Assembly (NCBI GenBank): GCA_017991025.1
Contig: JAGNMT010000010.1
Span: 1 to 20,558, forward strand
DNA length: 20,558 nt
DNA from: Verrucomicrobiales bacterium
GTDB lineage: Bacteria; Verrucomicrobiota; Verrucomicrobiia; Verrucomicrobiales; DEV007
Reading direction: 5' to 3'
Position 1 is the stretch's first letter, and each line of letters begins with the position of its first letter. Of the stretch, positions 12,926-20,558 are shown one piece after another. Below the pieces are notes generated by a model that saw only the letters and a list, made by a program, of their open reading frames with translations, did not search any database and was not told where the DNA came from. A program made the position numbers and the translations under genes.

Positions 12926-15628
12926 TCACTTCTCCTCTTCGTCGTCCTCTTCCTCTTCTTCGGCGATGTCGTCATCGTCCTCTTCTTCGAGGTCGTCGAT
13001 GATTTCTTCTTCGATTTCGGAAGGATCGGTTTCGGGGAGAGCGGCGACTTCGATCTCGTCTTCGTCGTCGTTGGCGACAAGGGCGATGTCCTGAATCACT
13101 TCACCGGTCTTGAGGTTCATCAGTTTCACGCCTGAAGCATTGCGTCCGGTGATGCGGATATCCGCGACACGGATGCGGACAGATTGACCGGTGTTGGTCA
13201 TCAGCATGAGTTCGTCGGTCTCGGCGACACGGATCGCGGCGGTGACGGCGCCGGTCTTCTCGGTGACCCGCATCGTGATGACCCCTTTGCCGCCGCGGCC
13301 TTTGGTCGGGTAATCTTCAAACGGCGTCCGTTTGCCGAGGCCCTTCTCACTGACGACGAGGAAGTGGGTGCTATCATCGACAACGGTGAGTCCGACGAGA
13401 TAATCTCCCGGTCGTGGACGGATGCCGCGAACCCCGGCCGAGCCCCGGCCCATCGGGCGGATCGTGCTCTCGTTGCAGCGAACGGCGTAACCGCGATTGG
13501 TGACCATGGAGATGTCGTCGCTGCCGTTGGTGAGGACGACGTGAGTCAATTTGTTTTCCTCCTCGATCCTGATGGCGATGATGCCATCCTTCCGGAAATT
13601 GCGGAAGTCGGAGAGTTTCGTCTTCTTGACTTTGCCGGAGCGGGTCGCGAAGAGGACAAACTTGTCTTCGACGAAGGTGGCTGTCTTATCCTCGTTGCCG
13701 TGCGCTTCGATCCGCAGAACCGAGGCAATCTTCTCCTCGGGCTTCAGATTGAGCAGGTTCTTGATGGATCGCCCTTTCGCTGTGCGGCTTCCCTCGGGAA
13801 TCTGGTAGACACGCTCGACGTAGAGACGGCCCGTATCGGTGAAGAACATCAGGTAGTCATGCGCGGTCGCGGCGAAGAGATGCTCGACAAAGTCGTTCTC
13901 GGTGTCCTTGTCGACGGCTTCCCGCGTCTCCATTCCCTTGAGACCTTTGCCTCCCCGGGCCTGGGTCCGGAATTCGATCGCGGGGGTCCGCTTGATGTAG
14001 CCACGGTGCGAAATGGTGATGATGTTCGAGTCGTTCGCGATCAGGTCGACCACGGCGATGTCGCCCTCGTCCATGCCGAAGTCGGTCTTGCGCGGGGTCG
14101 CGTAGCGTTCCTTGATGTCGAGAAGCTCGTCTTTGATGATCTGGAGGACACGCTCTTCGCGGGCGAGGATGTCGAGAAGGTCTTTTATCTTCTCGAGGAG
14201 CTCGTCGTACTCGTTTTTCACCTTGTCGCGCTCAAGTCCGACGAGTTGGTATAGGCGGAGTTCGAGGATGTGATCGACCTGTTTGTCCGTGAAGACATAC
14301 TGACCGGGGATGGTCTTGAGACTCGCCTGACCACGAATGAGGATGCCGATGGCTTCGGCCGCTTCCGCGGAAAACTTGTAGGCCTTGATCTTCTCGCGTG
14401 CCTCGTCCCGGGTCTTCGAGTCCCGGATCATGCGGATGAAGTCGTCGAGATTGCCGAGCGCAATGAGGAAGGCCTCGAGTTTCTCGGCGTGCTCCTCGGC
14501 TTTGCCCAGCAGGTAACGGGTCCGTCGCAGGATGACCTCGCGGCGGTGCTCGATGTAGCAGACCATCGCGTCCTTCAGATTAAGGAGGCGTGGGCGGCGA
14601 TGATCGATCGCGAGCATGTTGACCGAAAAGGTCGACTCGAGCGCAGTGTGTTTGTAGAGATTGTTGAGAACGACCTGGGAACGCGAGTCGCGCTTGAGAT
14701 CAACGACGACGCGGGTGTTTTCATCCGACTCATCGCGCACCGCGCTGATTTCGGGAAGGATCTTTGCATTCGCAAGTTCCGCGATGCGCTCGACGAGTCG
14801 GGCACGGTTCACTGCGTAGGGAATCTCGGTGATGATGATCTGCTCGCGGCCCTTGGCGTCTTCGAAGATGCCGGCACGTCCACGCACTTTGATACTGCCT
14901 CGTCCGGTGCGGGTATAGTCGTAGATGCCGCGATTCCCAAGAATAGTACATCCGGTAGGGAAATCGGGGCCTTTCACATAGCCGAGGAGCTGTTCAATCG
15001 TAATGTCAGGATTATCGACCGTGGCACAAATGCCGTCGATGATTTCCCCGAGGTTGTGGGGAGGCAGGTTCGTTGCCATGCCCACAGCGATCCCGGTGCC
15101 GCCGTTGACGAGCAGATTCGGAAAAGCGGCAGGGAACACAACCGGCTCGCGCTGGGTTTCGTCGTAGTTCGCGATGTAGTCGACCGTGTCCTTCTCCATG
15201 TCGGCCATGAGGACATGACCGAGGTGAGTGAGACGGGCTTCGGTGTAACGCATCGCAGCCGGAGGATCGCCTTCAACCGATCCGAAGTTCCCCTGCCCAT
15301 CAATGAGGCAGTCCCGCATCGTCCAGGGCTGGGCCATGTTGACGAGGGTTGGATAAATCGTGGCTTCACCGTGTGGGTGGTAGTTACCGGAAGTATCACC
15401 ACAAATCTTGGCACATTTCCGGTAATTTTTACCGGGAGCCAGATTGAGGTCATTCATTGCCAGAAGAATTCGTCGCTGTGAGGGCTTCAGCCCGTCTCTC
15501 ACATCGGGCAGAGCCCGGGAGATGATGACGGACATCGAATAATCGAGGAAGGAATTCGACATCTCCACAGCCACGCTGATGGGTTCGATGTCGGCTTGTT
15601 TTGGCGGTAGTGGTGTTTCGTCAGGCAC
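12926..15628 (-). CDS. gyrA: DNA gyrase subunit A
   Basis: GyrA is the DNA breakage-reunion and wrapping subunit of gyrase, which introduces negative supercoils. The 900-residue protein starts at a GTG, 47 bp after gyrB. Landmarks: winged-helix region with LKPSQRRILLAMNDL (47-61), YHPHGEATIYPTLV (83-96), catalytic R127-Y128 in AMRYTEARL, and a GyrA-box QARGGKG at 556-562 that separates gyrase from topoisomerase IV. A six-bladed C-terminal pinwheel follows, with the recurring pattern of G-x-x-x-R/K strands to about 840. The last 45 residues are almost entirely Asp and Glu. At the positions equivalent to Escherichia coli S83 and D87, this protein has A89 and P93. Some acidic tail is normal in GyrA, where it tunes wrapping; this one is long. 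Confidence 0.98.
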   Translation of the reverse strand: MPDETPLPPKQADIEPISVAVEMSNSFLDYSMSVIISRALPDVRDGLKPSQRRILLAMNDLNLAPGKNYRKCAKICGDTSGNYHPHGEATIYPTLVNMAQPWTMRDCLIDGQGNFGSVEGDPPAAMRYTEARLTHLGHVLMADMEKDTVDYIANYDETQREPVVFPAAFPNLLVNGGTGIAVGMATNLPPHNLGEIIDGICATVDNPDITIEQLLGYVKGPDFPTGCTILGNRGIYDYTRTGRGSIKVRGRAGIFEDAKGREQIIITEIPYAVNRARLVERIAELANAKILPEISAVRDESDENTRVVVDLKRDSRSQVVLNNLYKHTALESTFSVNMLAIDHRRPRLLNLKDAMVCYIEHRREVILRRTRYLLGKAEEHAEKLEAFLIALGNLDDFIRMIRDSKTRDEAREKIKAYKFSAEAAEAIGILIRGQASLKTIPGQYVFTDKQVDHILELRLYQLVGLERDKVKNEYDELLEKIKDLLDILAREERVLQIIKDELLDIKERYATPRKTDFGMDEGDIAVVDLIANDSNIITISHRGYIKRTPAIEFRTQARGGKGLKGMETREAVDKDTENDFVEHLFAATAHDYLMFFTDTGRLYVERVYQIPEGSRTAKGRSIKNLLNLKPEEKIASVLRIEAHGNEDKTATFVEDKFVLFATRSGKVKKTKLSDFRNFRKDGIIAIRIEEENKLTHVVLTNGSDDISMVTNRGYAVRCNESTIRPMGRGSAGVRGIRPRPGDYLVGLTVVDDSTHFLVVSEKGLGKRTPFEDYPTKGRGGKGVITMRVTEKTGAVTAAIRVAETDELMLMTNTGQSVRIRVADIRITGRNASGVKLMNLKTGEVIQDIALVANDDEDEIEVAALPETDPSEIEEEIIDDLEEEDDDDIAEEEEEDDEEEK

Positions 15629-15675
15629 AGGTAGGGGCGGCTGAGGTTGTCAAAAGGGCGGGCGGACCGATACGG

Positions 15676-18270
15676 TCAAATGTCGAGATTTCGTACGCTG
15701 AGGGCGTTGTCTTCGATGAAGCGGCGGCGGGGTTCGACGACGTCTCCCATGAGGATCGTGAAAATACGGTCGGCTTCGACCTGGTTTTCCTCGTCCATCT
15801 TCACTCGCAGGAGCTTGCGTGCGGAAGGATCCATCGTTGTTGTGAAAAGCTCTTTCGCATTCATTTCCCCGAGACCCTTGAATCGCTGCACCTGCATGCC
15901 GCGGCGCCCGATCTGGACGACGGTCTCGAGAATCTGGGTGACGCTGAAGATGGGGTGAACCTTGGCGTGTTCGCTTTCGCCCTCGACGATCTCAAAGATG
16001 GGCCGGTCTTCGTCCTCGAATTTCTCCATACTGACCCCTTTCTCGCCGAGAGAGGTGATAAGCTTTGAAATGGAACGAGCTTCGTGAATCTCGATGAGAC
16101 GGCCACGACGGGTCGGGCCCTCGACTCGCGCTGCCGCGACGACTTCAACGGGAGTACCGTTTTCGGAAATCTCAGGAGTCTCGCTCACTTCCGGGGCGCT
16201 CGCCCGTCCGAAAAGGGCCAGATCGGGATTCGCTGCCGCATAGTCGCGGAGGTCGGACTCATCGACAAAGTATTTCACAAAGACCTCGTTGCCTTCGCGG
16301 ATCTGCACGAGATACTCGGGCAAATTTCCATCCCGCCCGTGTGAGAGGTAATCCTGGAAGTCACCCGCGTTCCGCGCGATCGCGTCGCTGTAGCGGTTCA
16401 GCTTTTCGAGCATCTCGAGGATTTCCTTGAGTCCTTCCGAGCTGATCTTTTCGTTCCGGCCACCCTGAAGGTTGCGGAGGAAGACATCGTCCGCTCCGAG
16501 CGAAATCAGGATCTGGCTGAGTTCGCGGTCGTCCTGCACATACTGTTCTTTCTTCCGGCGCGTGATCTTGTATAGGGGCGGCTGGGCGATGTAGACATAG
16601 CCACGCTTCACCAGCTCGAGCATCTGACGGCAGAAGAAGGTCAGCAGCAGCGTCCGAATGTGGGAGCCATCGACGTCCGCATCGGTCATGATGATGATCT
16701 TGTGGTAGCGGACCTTTTCAATTTTGAAGGCCCCTTCCTGATCCCCGTCGCCGATGCCGGCACCGATCGCGGTGATCATGGTCTGGATTTCCTTGTTCTG
16801 GAGGACCTTGTCGAGACGCGCTTTCTCGACATTGATGAGTTTGCCCCGGATCGGCAGGATCGCCTGGGTGCGCCGATCACGGCCCTGCTTCGCGGAGCCT
16901 CCTGCGGAATCACCTTCGACGATATAGAGTTCACTCTCGGCGGGGTCGCGGGACGAACAGTCAGCGAGCTTGCCGGGGAGACCTCCGCCGGACATCGCCG
17001 ACTTTCTCACCGTGTCGCGCGCTCTCCGTGCTGCTTCGCGGGCGCGGGCGGCGTTGAGAACTTTCTCGACCATCTTTTTGCCGAGAGCCGGGTTTTCCTC
17101 GAAAAACTCGGACAATCCTTCGTAAACGATGGAGCTGACAACCCCTTCGACCTCGTTGTTGACGAGCTTTTCTTTCGTCTGTGAGCTGAAGCGGGGGTTC
17201 GGGTGTTTCACCGAGATGACGGCGACGATACCCTCGCGACAGTCTTCACCAGTGATCGCGGGATCCTTGTCCTTGAGCAGTTTGTTCGCCTTCGCGTAGT
17301 TGTTGAATGCCCGAGTCAGCGCCGCCCGGAATCCGGAAAGGTGGGCACCACCGTCACCGTTCGGGATCGAGTTGGCGAAACAGAGCACGTTCTCGTGATA
17401 GTCACCCGTGTATTGGAGCACGACGTCGGCGTAACACTCATCCTCGGCGGTCTTGCCGTTGTCGTCGATCTCGACCATGCGCTTGCCGCTGAGGACGACC
17501 GGTTTGTCGTGGACGAGCTCCTTGTTTTCGCCGAGCTGGCGGACGAATTCGACGATGCCATCCTCGTAGTAGAATTCCTTCTTCTTCCGCGAATCCTCCC
17601 GCTCGTCGATCAGGACGATACGCACACCAGGGTTGAGGAAGGCGAGTTCGCGCATCCGGTTGGAGAGGTAGTCGAAGTTAAAATTGATTCCGGCCGTGAA
17701 GATGGTCGTGTCAGGGAAGAACGAGATTTTTGTCCCGGTATGGGTTGGATCGGTGAGGTCGCCGATGACCGCGAGCTGCTTCGTCGTGACGCCGCGCTCG
17801 AAGGCGATGTGATAGATTTTTCCGTTCCGGTAAACGTCTGCGGTGAACCAGTCGGAGAGGGCGTTCACACATTTCGCGCCGACCCCGTGGAGACCGCCCG
17901 AGAACTTGTAGGCGCCCTGGCCGAACTTGCCGCCGGCGTGGAGATTGGTGAGCACGAGTTCGACGGCGGGAATGCCGAATTTCGGGTGGGTGTCGACCGG
18001 GATACCCCGCCCATTGTCCTCCACCGAGATCGAGCCGTCAGCGTGAATCGTGATCGTGATGAGCGAGCAATGCCCGGCGAGATGCTCATCGATCGAGTTG
18101 TCGAGCACTTCGAAAACGGTGTGGTGCAGACCGCGCTCGGTCGCGGGATCGCCGATGTACATCCCGGGGCGTTTCCGGACAGCTTCGAGTCCTTCGAGCT
18201 TGTCAATTTGACCGGCGTCGTAATCTCCCGTGGGTTTCGGAGGCGTGTTGTCGTGGGCGGAATCTGACAT
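15676..18270 (-). CDS. gyrB: DNA gyrase subunit B
   Basis: GyrB supplies ATP hydrolysis and the TOPRIM domain for gyrase. The ATG at 18270 is preferred over one 16 codons upstream, since the family begins a short distance before YDAGQIDKLEGLEAVRKRPG. The protein has 864 residues. GHKL ATPase motifs: E54 and N58 (FEVLDNSIDEHLAG) and DNGRGIP (85-91). TOPRIM: E452 in EGDSAGGSAKQGRDR, D530 and D532 in TDADVDGSHIR, then PLYKI (565-569) and RFKGLGEMN (796-804). Between the last two is an insertion of about 200 residues, as in proteobacterial-type GyrB (Escherichia coli has one of about 170 residues). It contains a low-complexity stretch (APEVSETPEISENGTP). The end, FIEDNALSVRNLDI, is canonical. It is the first gene of the gyrBA operon. 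Confidence 0.98.
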   Translation of the reverse strand: MSDSAHDNTPPKPTGDYDAGQIDKLEGLEAVRKRPGMYIGDPATERGLHHTVFEVLDNSIDEHLAGHCSLITITIHADGSISVEDNGRGIPVDTHPKFGIPAVELVLTNLHAGGKFGQGAYKFSGGLHGVGAKCVNALSDWFTADVYRNGKIYHIAFERGVTTKQLAVIGDLTDPTHTGTKISFFPDTTIFTAGINFNFDYLSNRMRELAFLNPGVRIVLIDEREDSRKKKEFYYEDGIVEFVRQLGENKELVHDKPVVLSGKRMVEIDDNGKTAEDECYADVVLQYTGDYHENVLCFANSIPNGDGGAHLSGFRAALTRAFNNYAKANKLLKDKDPAITGEDCREGIVAVISVKHPNPRFSSQTKEKLVNNEVEGVVSSIVYEGLSEFFEENPALGKKMVEKVLNAARAREAARRARDTVRKSAMSGGGLPGKLADCSSRDPAESELYIVEGDSAGGSAKQGRDRRTQAILPIRGKLINVEKARLDKVLQNKEIQTMITAIGAGIGDGDQEGAFKIEKVRYHKIIIMTDADVDGSHIRTLLLTFFCRQMLELVKRGYVYIAQPPLYKITRRKKEQYVQDDRELSQILISLGADDVFLRNLQGGRNEKISSEGLKEILEMLEKLNRYSDAIARNAGDFQDYLSHGRDGNLPEYLVQIREGNEVFVKYFVDESDLRDYAAANPDLALFGRASAPEVSETPEISENGTPVEVVAAARVEGPTRRGRLIEIHEARSISKLITSLGEKGVSMEKFEDEDRPIFEIVEGESEHAKVHPIFSVTQILETVVQIGRRGMQVQRFKGLGEMNAKELFTTTMDPSARKLLRVKMDEENQVEADRIFTILMGDVVEPRRRFIEDNALSVRNLDI

Positions 18271-18440
18271 AGGATAAGTCGAGGGTAGGGCGGGAAAATC
18301 GCAGGGCAAAAGGGGCATCCCAAATCTTGCCGGGAATCGCGATTTTTCGTTCCCCTTAACTAAGCGAGGAAGTGCGAAAGATCAACGATTTGCGGCGGTT
18401 TCGGACAGAAAAAGCGGCCTTTTTTGGCATGAACTGGGTC

Positions 18441-18596
18441 TTAAGCGGATAAGTGACGAAAAGAGGGCGAATTCGTGGAGAAAACAGGGTGGAGTGAGAG
18501 ACCAAACCCTTTCGTATCGCTCCGCTCGACCCGCTCTTCGAGGTCACGCGACTCGAACCGATAAACGAGGAAATTGGTATCAAGCAGTGCCTCCAT
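18441..18596 (-). pseudogene. Possible truncated PIN-domain (VapC-like) toxin
   Basis: The 51-codon frame starts MEALLDTNFLVYRFESRDLEER, which matches the first strand and first acidic residue of VapC-type PIN ribonucleases (x-x-x-L-L-D-T-N-x-L-V-Y). Intact PIN toxins are about 130 residues with three or four conserved acids; only the first is here, and the sequence loses PIN character after about residue 22. It therefore looks like the 5' remnant of a toxin gene. A short match can arise by chance, so this is tentative. Confidence 0.35.
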
Positions 18597-18663
18597 CGCT
18601 GACGTTGCCGCGGGAATGGAGATCGTCACGTTTCCGACGGCGATCCTTCACTGCTCCCCAAAG

Positions 18664-18798
18664 TTACTGTTGTGGTGAGCGCTTCTTCTGTTGGCGTTCC
18701 GCGGTCTCGCCGAAAAGCTTGAGCCTGAACATGATCTCGCAGCCGGGAACAACTCCGTGGTTTTCGGCGACCGATTTTCGAATGTTTACTATGAGCAT
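18664..18798 (-). CDS. Small ORF upstream of the PIN remnant, unrecognised
   Basis: A 44-residue frame (MLIVNIRKSVAENHG at the start, basic end RQQKKRSPQQ) begins at an ATG 6 nt after an AAGGTG that could serve as a ribosome binding site. It lies about 70 bp before the PIN-like fragment, where a VapB antitoxin would be expected. I cannot match it to a VapB family and it may be a relic or not coding. Confidence 0.2.
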   Translation of the reverse strand: MLIVNIRKSVAENHGVVPGCEIMFRLKLFGETAERQQKKRSPQQ

Positions 18799-18874
18799 GC
18801 TCGTCACCTTGCCAGCACAGGGACCGTGTCCGTGTCAATGAGCTCGAAGATTTTCACAGCGGAAGAAGACTTCC

Positions 18875-20558
18875 TCAATTCCCCTTCAAATACGCCACGA
18901 GATCTGCAACATCCTGCGCGGTCAGTCCCTGTTGGGCGGCACTGAGCATCATTGAGCGCGTCATCTTGTTTTTCGCCGCAATTTTGCCTTTGGGGATCAT
19001 CTGGGTGATGCCACCCGTGCTCATGATAATGGCAGGATTGCCGTCCTGAATGAGGAGTCCATGAATCGTTTTGTTATCTTTGGTCACGAGTTCGGTGCCG
19101 TCAAATCCGTGAGAAATGTCTGCGCTTGGATCGACGAGGCTGCGGGTGATCACTTCGGCGGTCTGCGTCTTGCCCCAGCCATCGAGTGGAGGCGCAAACT
19201 GCACGCCGACTCCACCGACCTCGTGGCACATGATGCAGCGGGTGGCCGTGGCTTTACCCTGCGAGGCGTCGCCAGTGAGGGCGAGGACCGCTTCGACGGT
19301 GAGAGCGGCTTTCTGAGCGGCGTCAGGCTCGGGAATCACGACTTCCTGAATGACCACCTTCGCCGGGTCGTAAATGCTGCGGGTCTTGAGCTCGGTCATG
19401 AGGTCAAAGTCTTTCCAGTCATTGTTCGCCCGATTCATGAGCCACCAGATGGCGTTGCTCTTCAGCGGTGTCTCGACCTGTGCCAGGGTCAGCATGGCGG
19501 TGGCTGCTCCCTTTGTCGGGATGAATGCAATAGCATCGAGAGCCTGCTGGCATTGGGCTTTTGTCAGGATCCCGCTTTGCGCGCGGACCGCAAGATCGTC
19601 GATCGCGGCGGCAGGATGGAGGCGCCAGGCGATGCCGGCAAAGGCATCGCTCCAGCGGCGGGAGTCATCGTCGCCCATCGCGTCTTTTACGGCGGCATAG
19701 ACTTCGGCCTCTTTCCCGGTCGCGCCGGTGCCGAAGGCTTCGAGGTAGCTGCGGTCTTTGCCATCGTAGCCTTTGGCAATGGCGATGAGGATGTCCTTCG
19801 CGACATCAAAGTGCTCATTCCGCATGGAGAGGGCGACTTCGCGACGAACAGCGGGATCTTTATCCTCTGCGAGCGCGGCGGCACTGCCGGTGATGTCGAG
19901 GCCGGCACGGCGCATCGCGCGGTAGGCGGCGATTTTCATTTCCGTGGTGGTCTGGTCGGCGGGATAGCCGGCGAGACGCGGACCGCTGATGCCGAGTTGG
20001 TACAGGAGGTGAATGGCCCGCCCCTGAAGGTAGGGATTCGGGTCCTTGAGAAGCGCCGCAACGGGCTCAAGGGCAGCGCGACCGCGGGCTTTGAGTCCCG
20101 AAAAGCCGATTGCGCGGACGTTGATCGCGGGAGATTTGAGTGCTTCGATCTGGCCTTCGAGCGTGGTGATGTCGATAGCGGGAATGACGGATTTGAAGCC
20201 TTTCGGGGCGATGCGGTAGATGGCACCCGAGCAGGTCGTGTCGAGATCCTGGTGGCCGCCGACACGGGCGTCGTACCAGTCAGAGACGTAGAGGGCTCCA
20301 TCAGGACCTACCGCGATGTCCGAGGGACGGAAGAGGGTTCTCGTTTCACTATTGACGCTGGTTTCACCGCCGAGGAAGTCGGATCCGGCGAATTTACCGG
20401 TCGGATTGGTCGTCGCGAAGTCAGAGCGATCGAGTTTAAATCCGGCTCCTTCCCGTTCGGGCTGATAGCTGAAGATCACGTTTCTTCCGGGTTCGCAGGC
20501 GAGGAAGGTGCCGATCCATTTTTCTCCGAGGGCACCGTTTTCATAAAAGACATTTCCA
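18875..20558 (-). CDS. PVC-type haem-binding protein, C-terminal part (start outside window)
   Basis: The frame is open to the right edge; an apparent start at 20479 is only an internal GTG, and the 26 codons before it continue the same protein. In order: the end of a dehydrogenase-type beta-propeller (GNVFYENGALGEKWIG, PSDIAVGPDGALYVSDWYD), HEAT-like repeats over about 270 residues (for example LKDPNPYLQGRAIHLL, AEDKDPAVRREVALSMR), then a c-type haem motif CIMCH (codons 19237-19223) followed by GVGVQFAPPLDGWG. The C-terminus has SADISHGFDGTELVTKDNKT, then QDVADLVAYLKGN. This is the large family of exported PVC propeller/CxxCH proteins (TIGR02604 and TIGR02603 types), found in many copies in Planctomycetes and Verrucomicrobia and thought to oxidise sugars or other carbohydrates. 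Substrate unknown. Confidence 0.93.
   Translation of the reverse strand, partial: GNVFYENGALGEKWIGTFLACEPGRNVIFSYQPEREGAGFKLDRSDFATTNPTGKFAGSDFLGGETSVNSETRTLFRPSDIAVGPDGALYVSDWYDARVGGHQDLDTTCSGAIYRIAPKGFKSVIPAIDITTLEGQIEALKSPAINVRAIGFSGLKARGRAALEPVAALLKDPNPYLQGRAIHLLYQLGISGPRLAGYPADQTTTEMKIAAYRAMRRAGLDITGSAAALAEDKDPAVRREVALSMRNEHFDVAKDILIAIAKGYDGKDRSYLEAFGTGATGKEAEVYAAVKDAMGDDDSRRWSDAFAGIAWRLHPAAAIDDLAVRAQSGILTKAQCQQALDAIAFIPTKGAATAMLTLAQVETPLKSNAIWWLMNRANNDWKDFDLMTELKTRSIYDPAKVVIQEVVIPEPDAAQKAALTVEAVLALTGDASQGKATATRCIMCHEVGGVGVQFAPPLDGWGKTQTAEVITRSLVDPSADISHGFDGTELVTKDNKTIHGLLIQDGNPAIIMSTGGITQMIPKGKIAAKNKMTRSMMLSAAQQGLTAQDVADLVAYLKGN

Larger units (their letters stand above)
18271..18874. 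other. Gene-poor 604-bp stretch upstream of gyrB
   Basis: This gap holds the gyrB promoter region and apparent debris. I find no intact conserved gene on either strand. On the minus strand it contains a 44-codon ORF and, after it, a short frame that opens like a PIN domain (both listed separately). A weak promoter-like pair for gyrB, TTGATC and TAGTTA at 17 bp, lies at about 18385-18356 on the minus strand but is too poor to annotate on its own. Confidence 0.5.

Noticed and set aside
13184..14254. Long plus-strand frames opposite gyrA and gyrB (also 14270-15481 and 17203-18267)
   Set aside because: They are antisense frames caused by GC-rich codon bias over strongly conserved gyrase genes; their translations resemble no family.
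18400..18426. Bidirectional terminator AAAAAG-CGGC-CTTTTT near 18410-18425
   Set aside because: The stem is almost all A-T with a 4-nt loop and there is no adjacent gene end for it to serve.

Overview
The window is typical GC-rich chromosome of a member of the PVC superphylum, most probably Verrucomicrobiota. The strongest lineage marks are the partial gene at the right end (a PVC-type propeller/HEAT/CxxCH haem protein), a secreted protein with a DUF5077-like C-terminal domain, a ThrRS without a TGS domain that carries the variant MNCPHH motif, and an IF3 with a long acidic tail. Phylum assignment is an inference from protein style; no 16S gene is present.

Layout. (1) 1-1411, +: C-terminal part of a polytopic GT-C-like membrane protein, open at the left edge. 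(2) 4538-1419, -: a tightly coupled four-gene unit of unknown role: secreted protein with a DUF5077-like domain, ABC-2-like permease, YbjN-like cytoplasmic protein, and a GYF_2 plus bacterial-PH membrane protein. (3) 4676-5249: tRNA-Arg(CCT) on + and tRNA-Pro(TGG) on -, facing each other across two tandem 154-bp repeats, each bounded by a copy of the last 15 nt of tRNA-Pro. (4) 5406-8989, +: thrS, infC (best read as starting at an ATC codon) and a HAD phosphatase. (5) 9064-12797: a small membrane-anchored protein, an M29 aminopeptidase, a fused heptose-phosphate nucleotidyltransferase/PurN protein, and an M42 aminopeptidase, in alternating orientation. (6) 18270-12926, -: gyrB then gyrA, a compact gyrase operon. 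(7) 18271-18874: about 600 bp without a convincing intact gene, holding what looks like a PIN-toxin fragment. (8) 18875 to the right edge, -: the haem-binding PVC protein.

Most of the window is housekeeping: translation (thrS, infC, two tRNAs), DNA topology (gyrBA), purine and LPS precursor synthesis (the fusion) and peptide turnover (M29, M42). The observations most worth following are the tRNA-Pro-tail tandem repeats, whose architecture resembles the rtT repeats after the Escherichia coli tyrT tRNA genes; the fusion of an LPS-type nucleotidyltransferase to GAR transformylase; the ATC-start infC with a structured leader and acidic tail; and the uncharacterised four-gene envelope operon.
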